From Streptomyces sp. NBC_01210 (GTDB lineage Bacteria > Actinomycetota > Actinomycetes > Streptomycetales > Streptomycetaceae), in contig NZ_CP108549.1 in the NCBI RefSeq assembly GCF_036010325.1, positions 8,680,001-8,744,000 of the forward strand: a DNA stretch of 64,000 nucleotides. Reading direction: 5' to 3'. The notes under the pieces were generated by a model. It did not search any database, was not told the origin of the DNA, and saw nothing but the letters and a program-made list of their open reading frames with translations. The translations under genes and the position numbers were made by a program. Shown in pieces: positions 17,124-24,625 of this stretch; position 1 is the stretch's first letter, and each line of letters opens with the position of its first letter.

Positions 17124-17588
17124 ATGGCCGAGAATGCAGCCGACAGTGGCACCACATCCGGGGGGCGGCCGAACCGTCCCGATCTGGCGGCGATGATCGT
17201 GCCCCTGGGCCGTGCGCTCATGGCAGCCGAGCAGCCGATCCTCGACGCGCACGGTCTGACGATGTGGGCATACTCGGTACTGCTGCACCTCGACGAGTCA
17301 CCGATCCGCACTCAAGCGGCGCTGGCCGAGGCCATCCGGGCGGACAAGACCCGCATCATCGCCGTCCTCGACGACCTGGAGGCACGGGAGCTGATCCGCC
17401 GTCAGCCGGATCCTAAGGACCGACGGGTACGTCTGCTGTCACTCACCGCCTCGGGCCAACGGCTGCGGGATGCGGTACAGGCTGCGATCCAGCAAGGCGA
17501 GGAGCAACTGCTCGCCCAGCTGCCGGCCGCCGACCGCGCCGGCTTCCTGAAGGGGCTGCAGGCCCTTTCCGAGCTTCCTCGCCAGTGA
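17124..17588 (+). CDS. MarR-family transcriptional regulator
   Basis: A 154-residue winged-helix repressor. The DNA-binding part reads TQAALAEAIRADKTRIIAVLDDLEA followed by the wing RRQPDPKDRRVRLLSLT, which includes the conserved D-x-R-x-R. ATG 17124 is preferred over the in-frame TTG at 17118. It likely senses a small aromatic or electrophilic compound and controls the divergent mycothiol-isomerase-like gene. Confidence 0.88.
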   Translation: MAENAADSGTTSGGRPNRPDLAAMIVPLGRALMAAEQPILDAHGLTMWAYSVLLHLDESPIRTQAALAEAIRADKTRIIAVLDDLEARELIRRQPDPKDRRVRLLSLTASGQRLRDAVQAAIQQGEEQLLAQLPAADRAGFLKGLQALSELPRQ

Positions 17589-17656
17589 CGCGGTCCATTG
17601 TCGGAGGGGGATGGCATCGTGGGTTCCGCCGACTGATCAAGGGGGACTGAAGGACG

Positions 17657-18250
17657 ATGGGTGACTTCTTCGAGCGGATCGTCGATGTCGAGGTGACGGC
17701 CGAGGAGGCCCGGGTGCTCGCGGAGCGGATGGTCGACTGGATGGTTGCCGAAGGCCTACTCACGCGCGAGATGTCCAGTGACGCGATGTACAGCCTGAAC
17801 GTGGACGAGGGGTACGTGCCGGGCCCCAACTGGAAGCGGACTGCGGAAGATTGGGGTTCGGACTGGATACCGGGCCCGGTGGCCGTCATCGTCGGGCGGG
17901 ATGACCACATCGGGGGGCAGGGGGAAAGCGAGCCGGAGTCCGCCACGTGCCCACGCTGCCGGACGAAGACCGTGATCATCAACTATCCGGAGGAGTGGGA
18001 GGCGGACGAGGAGGCCTGGCAGCCTTTCCAGGACGGCATCGACGCATGGCGGGAAACGGGGGAGGGGAGGGCCGTCTGTTCCTCCTGCGGTGTGTCCGTC
18101 CCGGTCACCGAGTGGGAGTGGCCGACCGGCTTCGCCCTCGGGGCGCTCGCCTTCGACTTCTGGGGGTGGCCGCCGCTCACCGACAGCTTTTTCGCGGAGT
18201 TCCGTGAGCAGTTGGGGCACCGCACTGAGGAGCACATGGGCAAGTTCTGA
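17657..18250 (+). CDS. Conserved hypothetical protein with a zinc-ribbon
   Basis: A 197-residue acidic protein with GAAGGA ahead of the start. Two cysteine pairs, CPRCRTKTV (about residue 98) and CSSCGVSVPV (about residue 140), would form a zinc ribbon split by a Trp/Glu-rich insert. The C-terminal stretch DFWGWPPLTDSFFAEF is conserved in similar Streptomyces proteins as I recall them. There is no signal peptide. Function unknown. Confidence 0.7.
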   Translation: MGDFFERIVDVEVTAEEARVLAERMVDWMVAEGLLTREMSSDAMYSLNVDEGYVPGPNWKRTAEDWGSDWIPGPVAVIVGRDDHIGGQGESEPESATCPRCRTKTVIINYPEEWEADEEAWQPFQDGIDAWRETGEGRAVCSSCGVSVPVTEWEWPTGFALGALAFDFWGWPPLTDSFFAEFREQLGHRTEEHMGKF

Positions 18251-18422
18251 TACGCGCCATCGGCGCCTGGGGCTGTGTGTGTTTCGTCGGGTTCCGGCTC
18301 AACTCCTTCGGGACGTTGCACGAGAACAGGCCCGACCTGTCGGGGGTGGCTGACACCAAATGACTCCGATGTGCATGGTTCTCCCTCTGAGCCACCGACA
18401 ATGCCGAGGAGAAGTGCGAAAC

Positions 18423-18791
18423 CTAAACGCCCTGGACAGGGGGCAGGTTCTCCTCCGCGCCCGCGCTCGTGGCAGCGGTACTCATCTCCGTGCGGGTCAC
18501 CGAGCGGCAGGCGGCAGCCGCGCGTGTGCGCAGAGCGGCCCCGCGCGCGGCAGCCTCCCGCCCGCGCAGTGCATATCTGCCGCATCCGCGCCACTGCGAC
18601 GGTGACACGCGTGCTCGCTGCCCGCTCTGGGCGATCATCGCGTTGACCGATGTCAGCGGGTCCGAGCCCAACGCCTTGGCCAGCAGCATGCCGGCCGCCA
18701 GTGGCAGCAGGACAACGGCCAGCGCAGAGCCGGTGTTGGTGACGTGCTGCATGCGGGGGTGGCGCGCTGCGTGAGGAGTCATGGTTCTCAT
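18423..18791 (-). CDS. Possible small membrane protein in an 890-bp gene-poor stretch
   Basis: A 122-codon frame with one hydrophobic segment (GSALAVVLLPLAAGMLLAKAL, residues about 22-42) followed by ARG/ALA-rich sequence of low quality that may be out of frame. There is no convincing ribosome site. The remainder of 18251-19137 has no recognisable gene; 18840-19137 is the probable promoter region of the three-gene operon that starts at 19138. Confidence 0.3.
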   Translation of the reverse strand: MRTMTPHAARHPRMQHVTNTGSALAVVLLPLAAGMLLAKALGSDPLTSVNAMIAQSGQRARVSPSQWRGCGRYALRGREAAARGAALRTRAAAACRSVTRTEMSTAATSAGAEENLPPVQGV

Positions 18792-19137
18792 TCGACCAGC
18801 AGCGGCGCTGGTGGGAATCGGCCGACGTACTCAGCCCGTCCGCGCTGACGTACTCACACTCGGCCGGGCAGAGCCCAGTCACGAAGGGTGCGGACCAGAC
18901 CGGCACGGCCAAGCTGTCGAGCCGCGCCCACCGCTCCTCACGTGACGCGTTCCGACCGCATCAGCACACACTCGGACTCGCAGCAGACAGCATCGGAGAG
19001 ATACGGTCAGAACAGTCCATCCTGCATGCGGCACATTCGCTTTCCGTAGCCTTGAAAGCCAGCTGAACGAGGGCAGAACGCGCTGCGTGAGGCATACGCG
19101 TGCGGCCTGTGCGAGTGCTGCCGAGGATGGGAAAGCC

Positions 19138-19584
19138 ATGTCTGATCTGCTGGCAGCTGCAGCCGCCGTTACCCCGTTCGTGACCGCAGCAGCGGCCACC
19201 TTCGCCGGCACGCTGGCCCAGTCGGTACAGAACCGACTCGCGGACAGTGCCGTGGAGCGCGGCCGCGCACTTCTCGGCGGACTGCTGTGCAGGCAGGCCG
19301 ACGCCTCGGCGGGGAGCCCGGAGGAAGCAGCTGCCGTCGAAGCCGTCGCCAACCTGACTGCAGGCGACCGGCTGGTACTGGAGACGGCGATCGGTCGGTG
19401 GCTGGTGGAGGGTTCGCTGACGGGCGAAGCCCTGCTCTCTCACGTACGACGAGCCATGGAGTCGAACCGGCCCGGTGACACCATCACGGTGACGTCCCAC
19501 GGTGAAAACTCACCGGCCATCGGCCGGATCACGCAGGCTGACTTCCACTTCGGCCGTCGTCCCGACGGCGGAGCCGCTTGGTGA
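19138..19584 (+). CDS. Small helical protein with C-terminal amyloid-like signalling motif (candidate effector)
   Basis: A 148-residue protein without known enzymatic motif. Residues 1-50 are Ala-rich and amphipathic to hydrophobic (AAAVTPFVTAAAATFAG, LAQSVQNRLADSAVERG), and 60-110 are predicted helical. The end changes character: residues 115-139 (TITVTSHGENSPAIGRI to DFHFG) are Gly/Ser/Asn-rich beta-type sequence. The 17-residue core aligns without gaps to the N-terminus of the next gene product, with seven identities (T, V, S, G, S, I, G) plus R/K and I/V. This soluble-domain-plus-terminal-motif layout is that of bacterial amyloid-signalling (BASS/RHIM-like) effectors; the assignment is inference. 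The stop overlaps the next GTG start by 4 nt. Confidence 0.72.
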   Translation: MSDLLAAAAAVTPFVTAAAATFAGTLAQSVQNRLADSAVERGRALLGGLLCRQADASAGSPEEAAAVEAVANLTAGDRLVLETAIGRWLVEGSLTGEALLSHVRRAMESNRPGDTITVTSHGENSPAIGRITQADFHFGRRPDGGAAW

Positions 19585-20327
19585 CTCCCCACCGCTCCAC
19601 CGACACCTATCACGTGAACTCAACAGGCTCTGGATCGCTGACGATCGGCAAGGTCGGCAGGGTGGTCCTCACCCTCTTCACAGGTGATGTCAGCGAGTTC
19701 TCCGGCAGAGCCAAGCGCTGGAGCGGCTGGAACTGGCCACCCTTCTTTCTGGTACTGGCACTGTGCGCCACAGCGCTGATCGCGGGGCCGGCCGGTCCGG
19801 CTCGTCAGTTCTCCTGGGTGTACGCCGCCATCGGTACGGCCGTGGTGCTGTCCTTCTGCCGGGTCGTGGGCGTGGTGGGCAACAGCCGCTCGCCCGTACC
19901 GCGTGCGCTTGTGCAAGGCTTCGCCCTGCTTCTCGCGGTCCTGGGGCTCGTGGGAATGGATCATCTCGCCGAGCACGGCGAGATCGACGTCACCGGACGC
20001 ACGCACCTTTCCCCCTCGGGTCCGATGACGCACACGTCCGCCGCGCAGATCGTCGTCGACGGCTCCGCGCAACGCTCCTGGCTGCGCCTGACGCTGGCGG
20101 TCGAGGACTCCGATCCGCTGCAGCAGTCCTGCACGCCCGAGAGTGAACTCACGCTGCAACTCATCGGGGGGAGCAAGACAGGCCGGGTCGAGGGGGTGCG
20201 CGCGGGGACGCCCGTCGACCTCCCACTCGGCGGCTCACGCACCGAGGTTCGCGTCCAGGTCATCCTGTCCGCCGAAGAGGGCTGCCTGCTAGCTGTTTCC
20301 GTCGCCGGTGCGGCGTTCCACGACTGA
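19581..20327 (+). CDS. Three-TM receptor-like protein with N-terminal amyloid-like motif
   Basis: A 248-residue membrane protein starting at GTG 19581 inside the upstream stop (GTGA). Residues 9-25 (TYHVNSTGSGSLTIGKV) match the C-terminal motif of the preceding protein. Three hydrophobic helices follow at about 53-70, 77-99 and 108-127. Basic residues before TM1 and between TM2 and TM3 place the N-terminus inside, so residues 130-248 would be outside. That outer part is beta-rich with two cysteines (QQSC, EEGC). It could receive a signal from the downstream lipoprotein and expose the inner motif. No family was recognised. Confidence 0.72.
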   Translation: MTPHRSTDTYHVNSTGSGSLTIGKVGRVVLTLFTGDVSEFSGRAKRWSGWNWPPFFLVLALCATALIAGPAGPARQFSWVYAAIGTAVVLSFCRVVGVVGNSRSPVPRALVQGFALLLAVLGLVGMDHLAEHGEIDVTGRTHLSPSGPMTHTSAAQIVVDGSAQRSWLRLTLAVEDSDPLQQSCTPESELTLQLIGGSKTGRVEGVRAGTPVDLPLGGSRTEVRVQVILSAEEGCLLAVSVAGAAFHD

Positions 20328-20337
20328 GGGGGAGACC

Positions 20338-21249
20338 ATGTCTCGTACACCGTGCCCACGGCCGGCCGGCCATCCGCCACGACGGCCGTCGGCCTGCGTC
20401 GCGGCCGCCCTTGCCGTGGCGGTCACCGCGGCCCTTACGGCCTGCGGCCCGTCGTCGGGGGAGCCACACTTCCTCGGTGCCGAGAGGGTCACCGTTGCCA
20501 CGCACAACGATCTGCCGGGGATCTCCTATTCCGAGAACTATGACCGTTCGGGCATGGACTATCTGCTCTTCGAGCGCGTGAAGGAGGAATTGGGGGTCCC
20601 GTTCAGCCAGCCGGTCGACGTTTCGTCGGGGGACCGAATCGCTCAACTGGAGGACGGCACGGCGGACATGGTGATCGCCTCGTTCTCCATCACGCCGGAA
20701 CGGATGCGCAAGGTTGATTTCGTCGGTCCCTATTTCAAGACTCGCCAGGGATTTCTCGTGGGCTCGAACGGCTGGGACATCACGGCACTTGAGGACCTGC
20801 GAGGCAAGCGGGTCTGCACCTGGGACGGCACCACGTCGCAGGAGGCGCTGACCAACCTCAAGGGGATGGGCGTGGTCGTGCAGGTCCTCGACGACGCCTC
20901 CGACTGCATCGAGGCTCTGGTGGGCGGTCAGGTCGCAGCTGTCTCGACCGACCAGGCGATTCTTTACGGATTTGCCCAGCAGCACGCCGCGGACAACCTG
21001 CGCGTGCTTCCCGGGCTCACCATCGGCGCGCCTCAGCTCTACGGAATCGGGCTGCCCAAGGGGCATCGTGCAGACTGCCGGAGACTGGCCACCTGGCTGA
21101 AGAGGTTCGTGGGCACCAGCGAGTGGATCGGGGACATCGTGACGTCGCTGCCCGGGTTGCCCATTGCGGACCCCGGCTGGATCAGCACCCACAAGCCGAG
21201 CGGCCCCTCGATCGACGCCCGCTCCTGCCGCGACAAGCCGAGTCCTTGA
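20338..21249 (+). CDS. Solute-binding lipoprotein (SBP_bac_3, amino-acid binding type)
   Basis: A 303-residue exported lipoprotein. The signal peptide ends in the lipobox LTAC with Cys36. The mature part is a family-3 periplasmic-binding fold: THNDLPGISYSENY, the VDFVGPYFKTRQGFLV hinge and GKRVCTWDGTTSQEAL. It starts 10 nt after the three-TM protein gene with a GGGGGAG site, so it belongs to the same operon. No ABC permease or ATPase is nearby. It may therefore act as an extracellular ligand sensor rather than in transport; that is an inference from context. Confidence 0.85.
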   Translation: MSRTPCPRPAGHPPRRPSACVAAALAVAVTAALTACGPSSGEPHFLGAERVTVATHNDLPGISYSENYDRSGMDYLLFERVKEELGVPFSQPVDVSSGDRIAQLEDGTADMVIASFSITPERMRKVDFVGPYFKTRQGFLVGSNGWDITALEDLRGKRVCTWDGTTSQEALTNLKGMGVVVQVLDDASDCIEALVGGQVAAVSTDQAILYGFAQQHAADNLRVLPGLTIGAPQLYGIGLPKGHRADCRRLATWLKRFVGTSEWIGDIVTSLPGLPIADPGWISTHKPSGPSIDARSCRDKPSP

Positions 21250-21349
21250 GGGGGCTCGACCGTCCCAATCCGCCCTCGGACACGCCCTTGGCGCACCCTT
21301 GCTGATGCTGTCGAGTTACCTCGGGTGAGCGAGCAGGGACACTGAACAG

Positions 21350-22147
21350 GTGATCCATACCGCGCCCGCGATTCGCTTCCGCTTCGGACTGACTCCGCTG
21401 GAGATGGTCAGGCCGTGGGGCGGGGAGCATCCCGAACTCCACTGGTTCGCGCTGACCGAGGGCTGGTACTGCGTCGACCTGGGCGGCCATGAAGTGCTGC
21501 GTTACTCCGAGCGCACTGTCCACGAACTTCGGGACGACAGGGATGCCGAGCCACCCAACCCTTATGTGGACTACTACGTCGTCCGACTCTGGGAAGACGT
21601 GATCGCGCTCGTGTCGGAGGCGATGGAACCGGTGCCACAGGATTTGGTGGACGTCGCGGCTGACATCTCGCCGGACTGGGCCTGGCTGGACACGCCGGAG
21701 GCTGAGGCGGCGTTGACCTGGCACAGCGCGGGCTACCTGTACACCAGCTACCTCCGCATCGCCCCGCACGTACGCTGCTGGCGCACCATCGCCGGCGAGG
21801 ACGACGCCGTGACCGTCGCTTGGGAGCACCGGGCGGACCCTGAAGGCGTGATCGAGTTCGCCGGCCCGCAGACGGGTCGGGTGACCATGCCGACGAGCGA
21901 GTTCCTCGCCGCGGTGACCGAACTCGACCTGGCGCTGTTCGCCGCGATGGACCAGCGCATCAGCGAGCTGGAGGAGGCAGGCCCTCCGCACGGTGTCCAA
22001 CTGGACACGGAGCAGTTGCGCCGTCAGCACAGGGACCGGGCGACCTGGCTGCAGCGTGCGCGGGACCGTGACCCGGGCACTGACTGGGACGTCGTACGGG
22101 TCGGTGCGCGCATGCTCCTTGCCCCGAGGGCGGCGGAGGAGGACTGA
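21350..22147 (+). CDS. DUF5984-family protein
   Basis: A 265-residue cytoplasmic protein starting at GTG 21350. It shows the DUF5984 opening FRFGLTPLEMVRPWGG and the conserved YVDYYVVRLWEDV and WLQRARDR stretches. The family is frequent in Streptomyces and functionally uncharacterised. It stands alone, 100 bp after the lipoprotein operon. Confidence 0.78.
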   Translation: MIHTAPAIRFRFGLTPLEMVRPWGGEHPELHWFALTEGWYCVDLGGHEVLRYSERTVHELRDDRDAEPPNPYVDYYVVRLWEDVIALVSEAMEPVPQDLVDVAADISPDWAWLDTPEAEAALTWHSAGYLYTSYLRIAPHVRCWRTIAGEDDAVTVAWEHRADPEGVIEFAGPQTGRVTMPTSEFLAAVTELDLALFAAMDQRISELEEAGPPHGVQLDTEQLRRQHRDRATWLQRARDRDPGTDWDVVRVGARMLLAPRAAEED

Positions 22148-22158
22148 GAGCACATAAA

Positions 22159-22178
22159 TGTCACTCCGATGAGTGACA
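22159..22178. promoter_or_regulatory. Perfect inverted repeat after the DUF5984 gene
   Basis: TGTCACT-CCGATG-AGTGACA, 7-bp perfect arms, 12 bp after the DUF5984 stop and 150 bp before the GNAT start. It may be an operator for the GNAT gene or a weak hairpin terminator; no T-run follows. Confidence 0.45.
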
Positions 22179-22329
22179 AGCAGTGCGCGAAGCGTAATCG
22201 ATATGGCGTGAACACCCCTTGAATCGGCTGGGGAGTGGAAAAAGACTGCTCCTGTGCCAAGGCGGACACACCCCCCAGGAGGGGCTCCGCGGCACACCAA
22301 TCACGTTCGCTATGTGAGGAGAGCGCCGC

Positions 22330-22857
22330 ATGCCCGACGCCGGCCCTCGAGGCCCCGCACACCCGATCACGCTGACCGACGGCACCACCACCCGGACCCG
22401 GGAGGTGACCCCCGCCGACCTCGGGCCCATCCAGGCCCTGCACCGCCGTTGCTCGCCGGGTAGCCGAGCCTTGCGTTACCACGCGGGTAAACCTGAGATG
22501 TCTCCGGCCGGATGGCGGCTGCTGTCCGACCCGGAGCGCGGCACCACCTTGGTCACCACCACCGCCCAGCGCACGGACCGCATCATCGCCATGACCAACG
22601 TCATGCGCACCGATCAGCAAGGTGTCGGCGAACTCGCCGTGCTGATCGAGGACGAATGGCAGTCCAAGGGGCTCGGCACCGCATTGGCCGCACACGCGGC
22701 CGACGTGGCCCGCCGGGCCGGTCACCACACCCTGACCGCGACTGTCGCCGCGGGCAACACGCCGATGCTCCACGTCCTGGAGAGTCTGGACGCGCCACCA
22801 GCCCGCGCCAGCGGTGCCGTCCTCGATATCCACATCCCCATCGCGAGGTACACCTGA
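22330..22857 (+). CDS. GNAT-family N-acetyltransferase
   Basis: A 175-residue single-domain acetyltransferase with a GAGGAGAG ribosome site. The acetyl-CoA loop reads ELAVLIEDEWQSKGLGTALAAHAAD (pattern Q/R-x-x-G-x-G/A). The N-terminal LGPIQALHRRCSPGSRALRY resembles the GNAT domain of protein-lysine acetyltransferases that modify acyl-CoA synthetases. Substrate unknown. Confidence 0.85.
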   Translation: MPDAGPRGPAHPITLTDGTTTRTREVTPADLGPIQALHRRCSPGSRALRYHAGKPEMSPAGWRLLSDPERGTTLVTTTAQRTDRIIAMTNVMRTDQQGVGELAVLIEDEWQSKGLGTALAAHAADVARRAGHHTLTATVAAGNTPMLHVLESLDAPPARASGAVLDIHIPIARYT

Positions 22858-23144
22858 GAGGACACGGGAGCACTGGGGCGTAGGTCCAGGTGCTTGCAGC
22901 ACGGGATCCAGGAATCAGCTCGCGGGTCACGCGCACGGCGTCCGTCCTGTATGCGAGCGGACTGCGACCACCAGCCCAAAAGTTGGCCCCTTGCGGTGCC
23001 GCGCTGCGGCGGCATCGCAAGGGCCGACGGCACCACGCTCGCACCGCAACCGGTGGCCGCACGGGCCGGCCCGCGCCGACTGTCGGGCAGGAGGAACCGA
23101 CACGGTGGCCCCGGTACCGCCCACGCGGTCCGCAGTGCACCAGG

Positions 23145-24557
23145 TCACCTCGCTGAGGACGGGCGGATGTTCTGATTGAGCCGGAACAGGTTCGTGGGGT
23201 CGTACTCATCCTTCACCTGCACGAGCCGGTCGTGCACCGCGCCCGGATACGAGGCGCGCACCTTGTCCTCTGCCCCGTCACCGGTGAAGTTGACGTACAT
23301 GGCACCGTCGCCGTGGCACGCGATCTCCTCCCGTGCCGCGCGTGCCCACGCGGCGTGCCCGTCGAAGCCTGCCGGCTCGTCGGAGCGCGCGATCACGTTG
23401 CACAGGACGCCTGCGTCACGTTGGCTGAACGCGGTCGCGTCAGCGGGGATGCGACCGTACGCGCCACCGAGATGGTGCAGGTGCAGTTCGCTGGAGGGCG
23501 TCGGCGTGGTGAGGTGCAGGCGCATCAGCGCATCGATCGCCGTGTTGGATGGCTCGATGAATGCCGAGGTGAAGTAGTTGTACGCGCCAGGCGTCCACAG
23601 CGGGTCCAGCAGCGACTGCATGCCGACGTAGGGCATGGGGCCCATGAGGTCGGCGATCGGGGTACCGAGCCTGCGCAACGGACGGACCGCTGCCTCACCG
23701 GCCTCGATGGCGCCGGCGTACATGCCGGCGACGACCACGACCCGGGTGCCGTGCACCGCCTCCGGCAGGAACGGCAGCGGGGGCGCTGTGGTCAGGTTGA
23801 CCAGTGTCGTCAGCTCGTCGGGCATCTCGGCGGTCAGGTCGCGCCACCGGGTGACCACTTGGCGTGCCTCGGCGAGGGGGTAGAAGATCAGGCCTGCGAG
23901 GACCTGCGGGCCGACCGGGTGCAGCCGGTACTCGAGCGATGTGGCCACACCGAAGTTGCCGCCGCCGCCCCGGAGCGCCCAGAACAGGTCGGGGTTCTCC
24001 TCCGCACTGGCGTGCACGAGCCGGCCGTCGGCGGTGACGACATCGGCTGCCACCAGATTGTCGGAGGCCAGGCCGTGGCGGCGGACGAGCCAGCCCACCC
24101 CGCCACCCAGGGTGAAGCCGGAGATACCGGTCGTCGAGACCAGGCCGCCGGTCATGGCAAGGCCGAACGCCTGGGTCTCGTGGTCGAATTCGCCCCATGT
24201 CAGCCCGGGCTGTGCGACGACCCGGCGTCCTACGGGATCGACGCGCGCTCCCTTCATGGCGGACAGGTCGATGACGATCCCGTCGTCACAGGTCGAGAAC
24301 CCGGCGATGCTGTGTGCGCCGCCCCGCACCGCGACAGGCAGGTCCTGGCTGCGCGCGAACTCGACCGCCCGGATCACATCGGCGGTCCCGGCGCAGCGCA
24401 CTATCAGGGCCGGCCGCCGATCGTGCGCGGCGTTCCAAATCGAACGGGCCTCGTCGTACGACGCGTCGCCCGGCCGTACTACCGTCCCGCGCAGAGCCGC
24501 TTCCAGCTCACCGATGGTGGCGTCCCCCAGGACACCCCTTGCTGTCTCGATCGACAT
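23145..24557 (-). CDS. FAD-linked oxidoreductase (berberine-bridge/PCMH type)
   Basis: A 470-residue flavoprotein. RGGAHSIAGFST holds the His that is usually covalently bound to FAD. FTLGGGVGWLVRRHGLASDNL is the second cofactor loop, and the C-terminal BBE segment is VHDRLVQVKDEYDPTNLFRLNQNI. Tyr and His residues near AYNYFTS line the usual active site. There is no signal peptide. It lies 68 bp downstream of the SARP gene on the same strand and is the likely target or operon partner of that regulator. Such enzymes oxidise sugars, alkaloids or polyketides. Confidence 0.88.
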   Translation of the reverse strand: MSIETARGVLGDATIGELEAALRGTVVRPGDASYDEARSIWNAAHDRRPALIVRCAGTADVIRAVEFARSQDLPVAVRGGAHSIAGFSTCDDGIVIDLSAMKGARVDPVGRRVVAQPGLTWGEFDHETQAFGLAMTGGLVSTTGISGFTLGGGVGWLVRRHGLASDNLVAADVVTADGRLVHASAEENPDLFWALRGGGGNFGVATSLEYRLHPVGPQVLAGLIFYPLAEARQVVTRWRDLTAEMPDELTTLVNLTTAPPLPFLPEAVHGTRVVVVAGMYAGAIEAGEAAVRPLRRLGTPIADLMGPMPYVGMQSLLDPLWTPGAYNYFTSAFIEPSNTAIDALMRLHLTTPTPSSELHLHHLGGAYGRIPADATAFSQRDAGVLCNVIARSDEPAGFDGHAAWARAAREEIACHGDGAMYVNFTGDGAEDKVRASYPGAVHDRLVQVKDEYDPTNLFRLNQNIRPSSAR

Positions 24558-24625
24558 CGTCGGCCTCCTTGGTGTGGTCTTCGCTCCGACATCAAGGACC
24601 GTAGGAGGTGCCGCTTAGCACCGGG

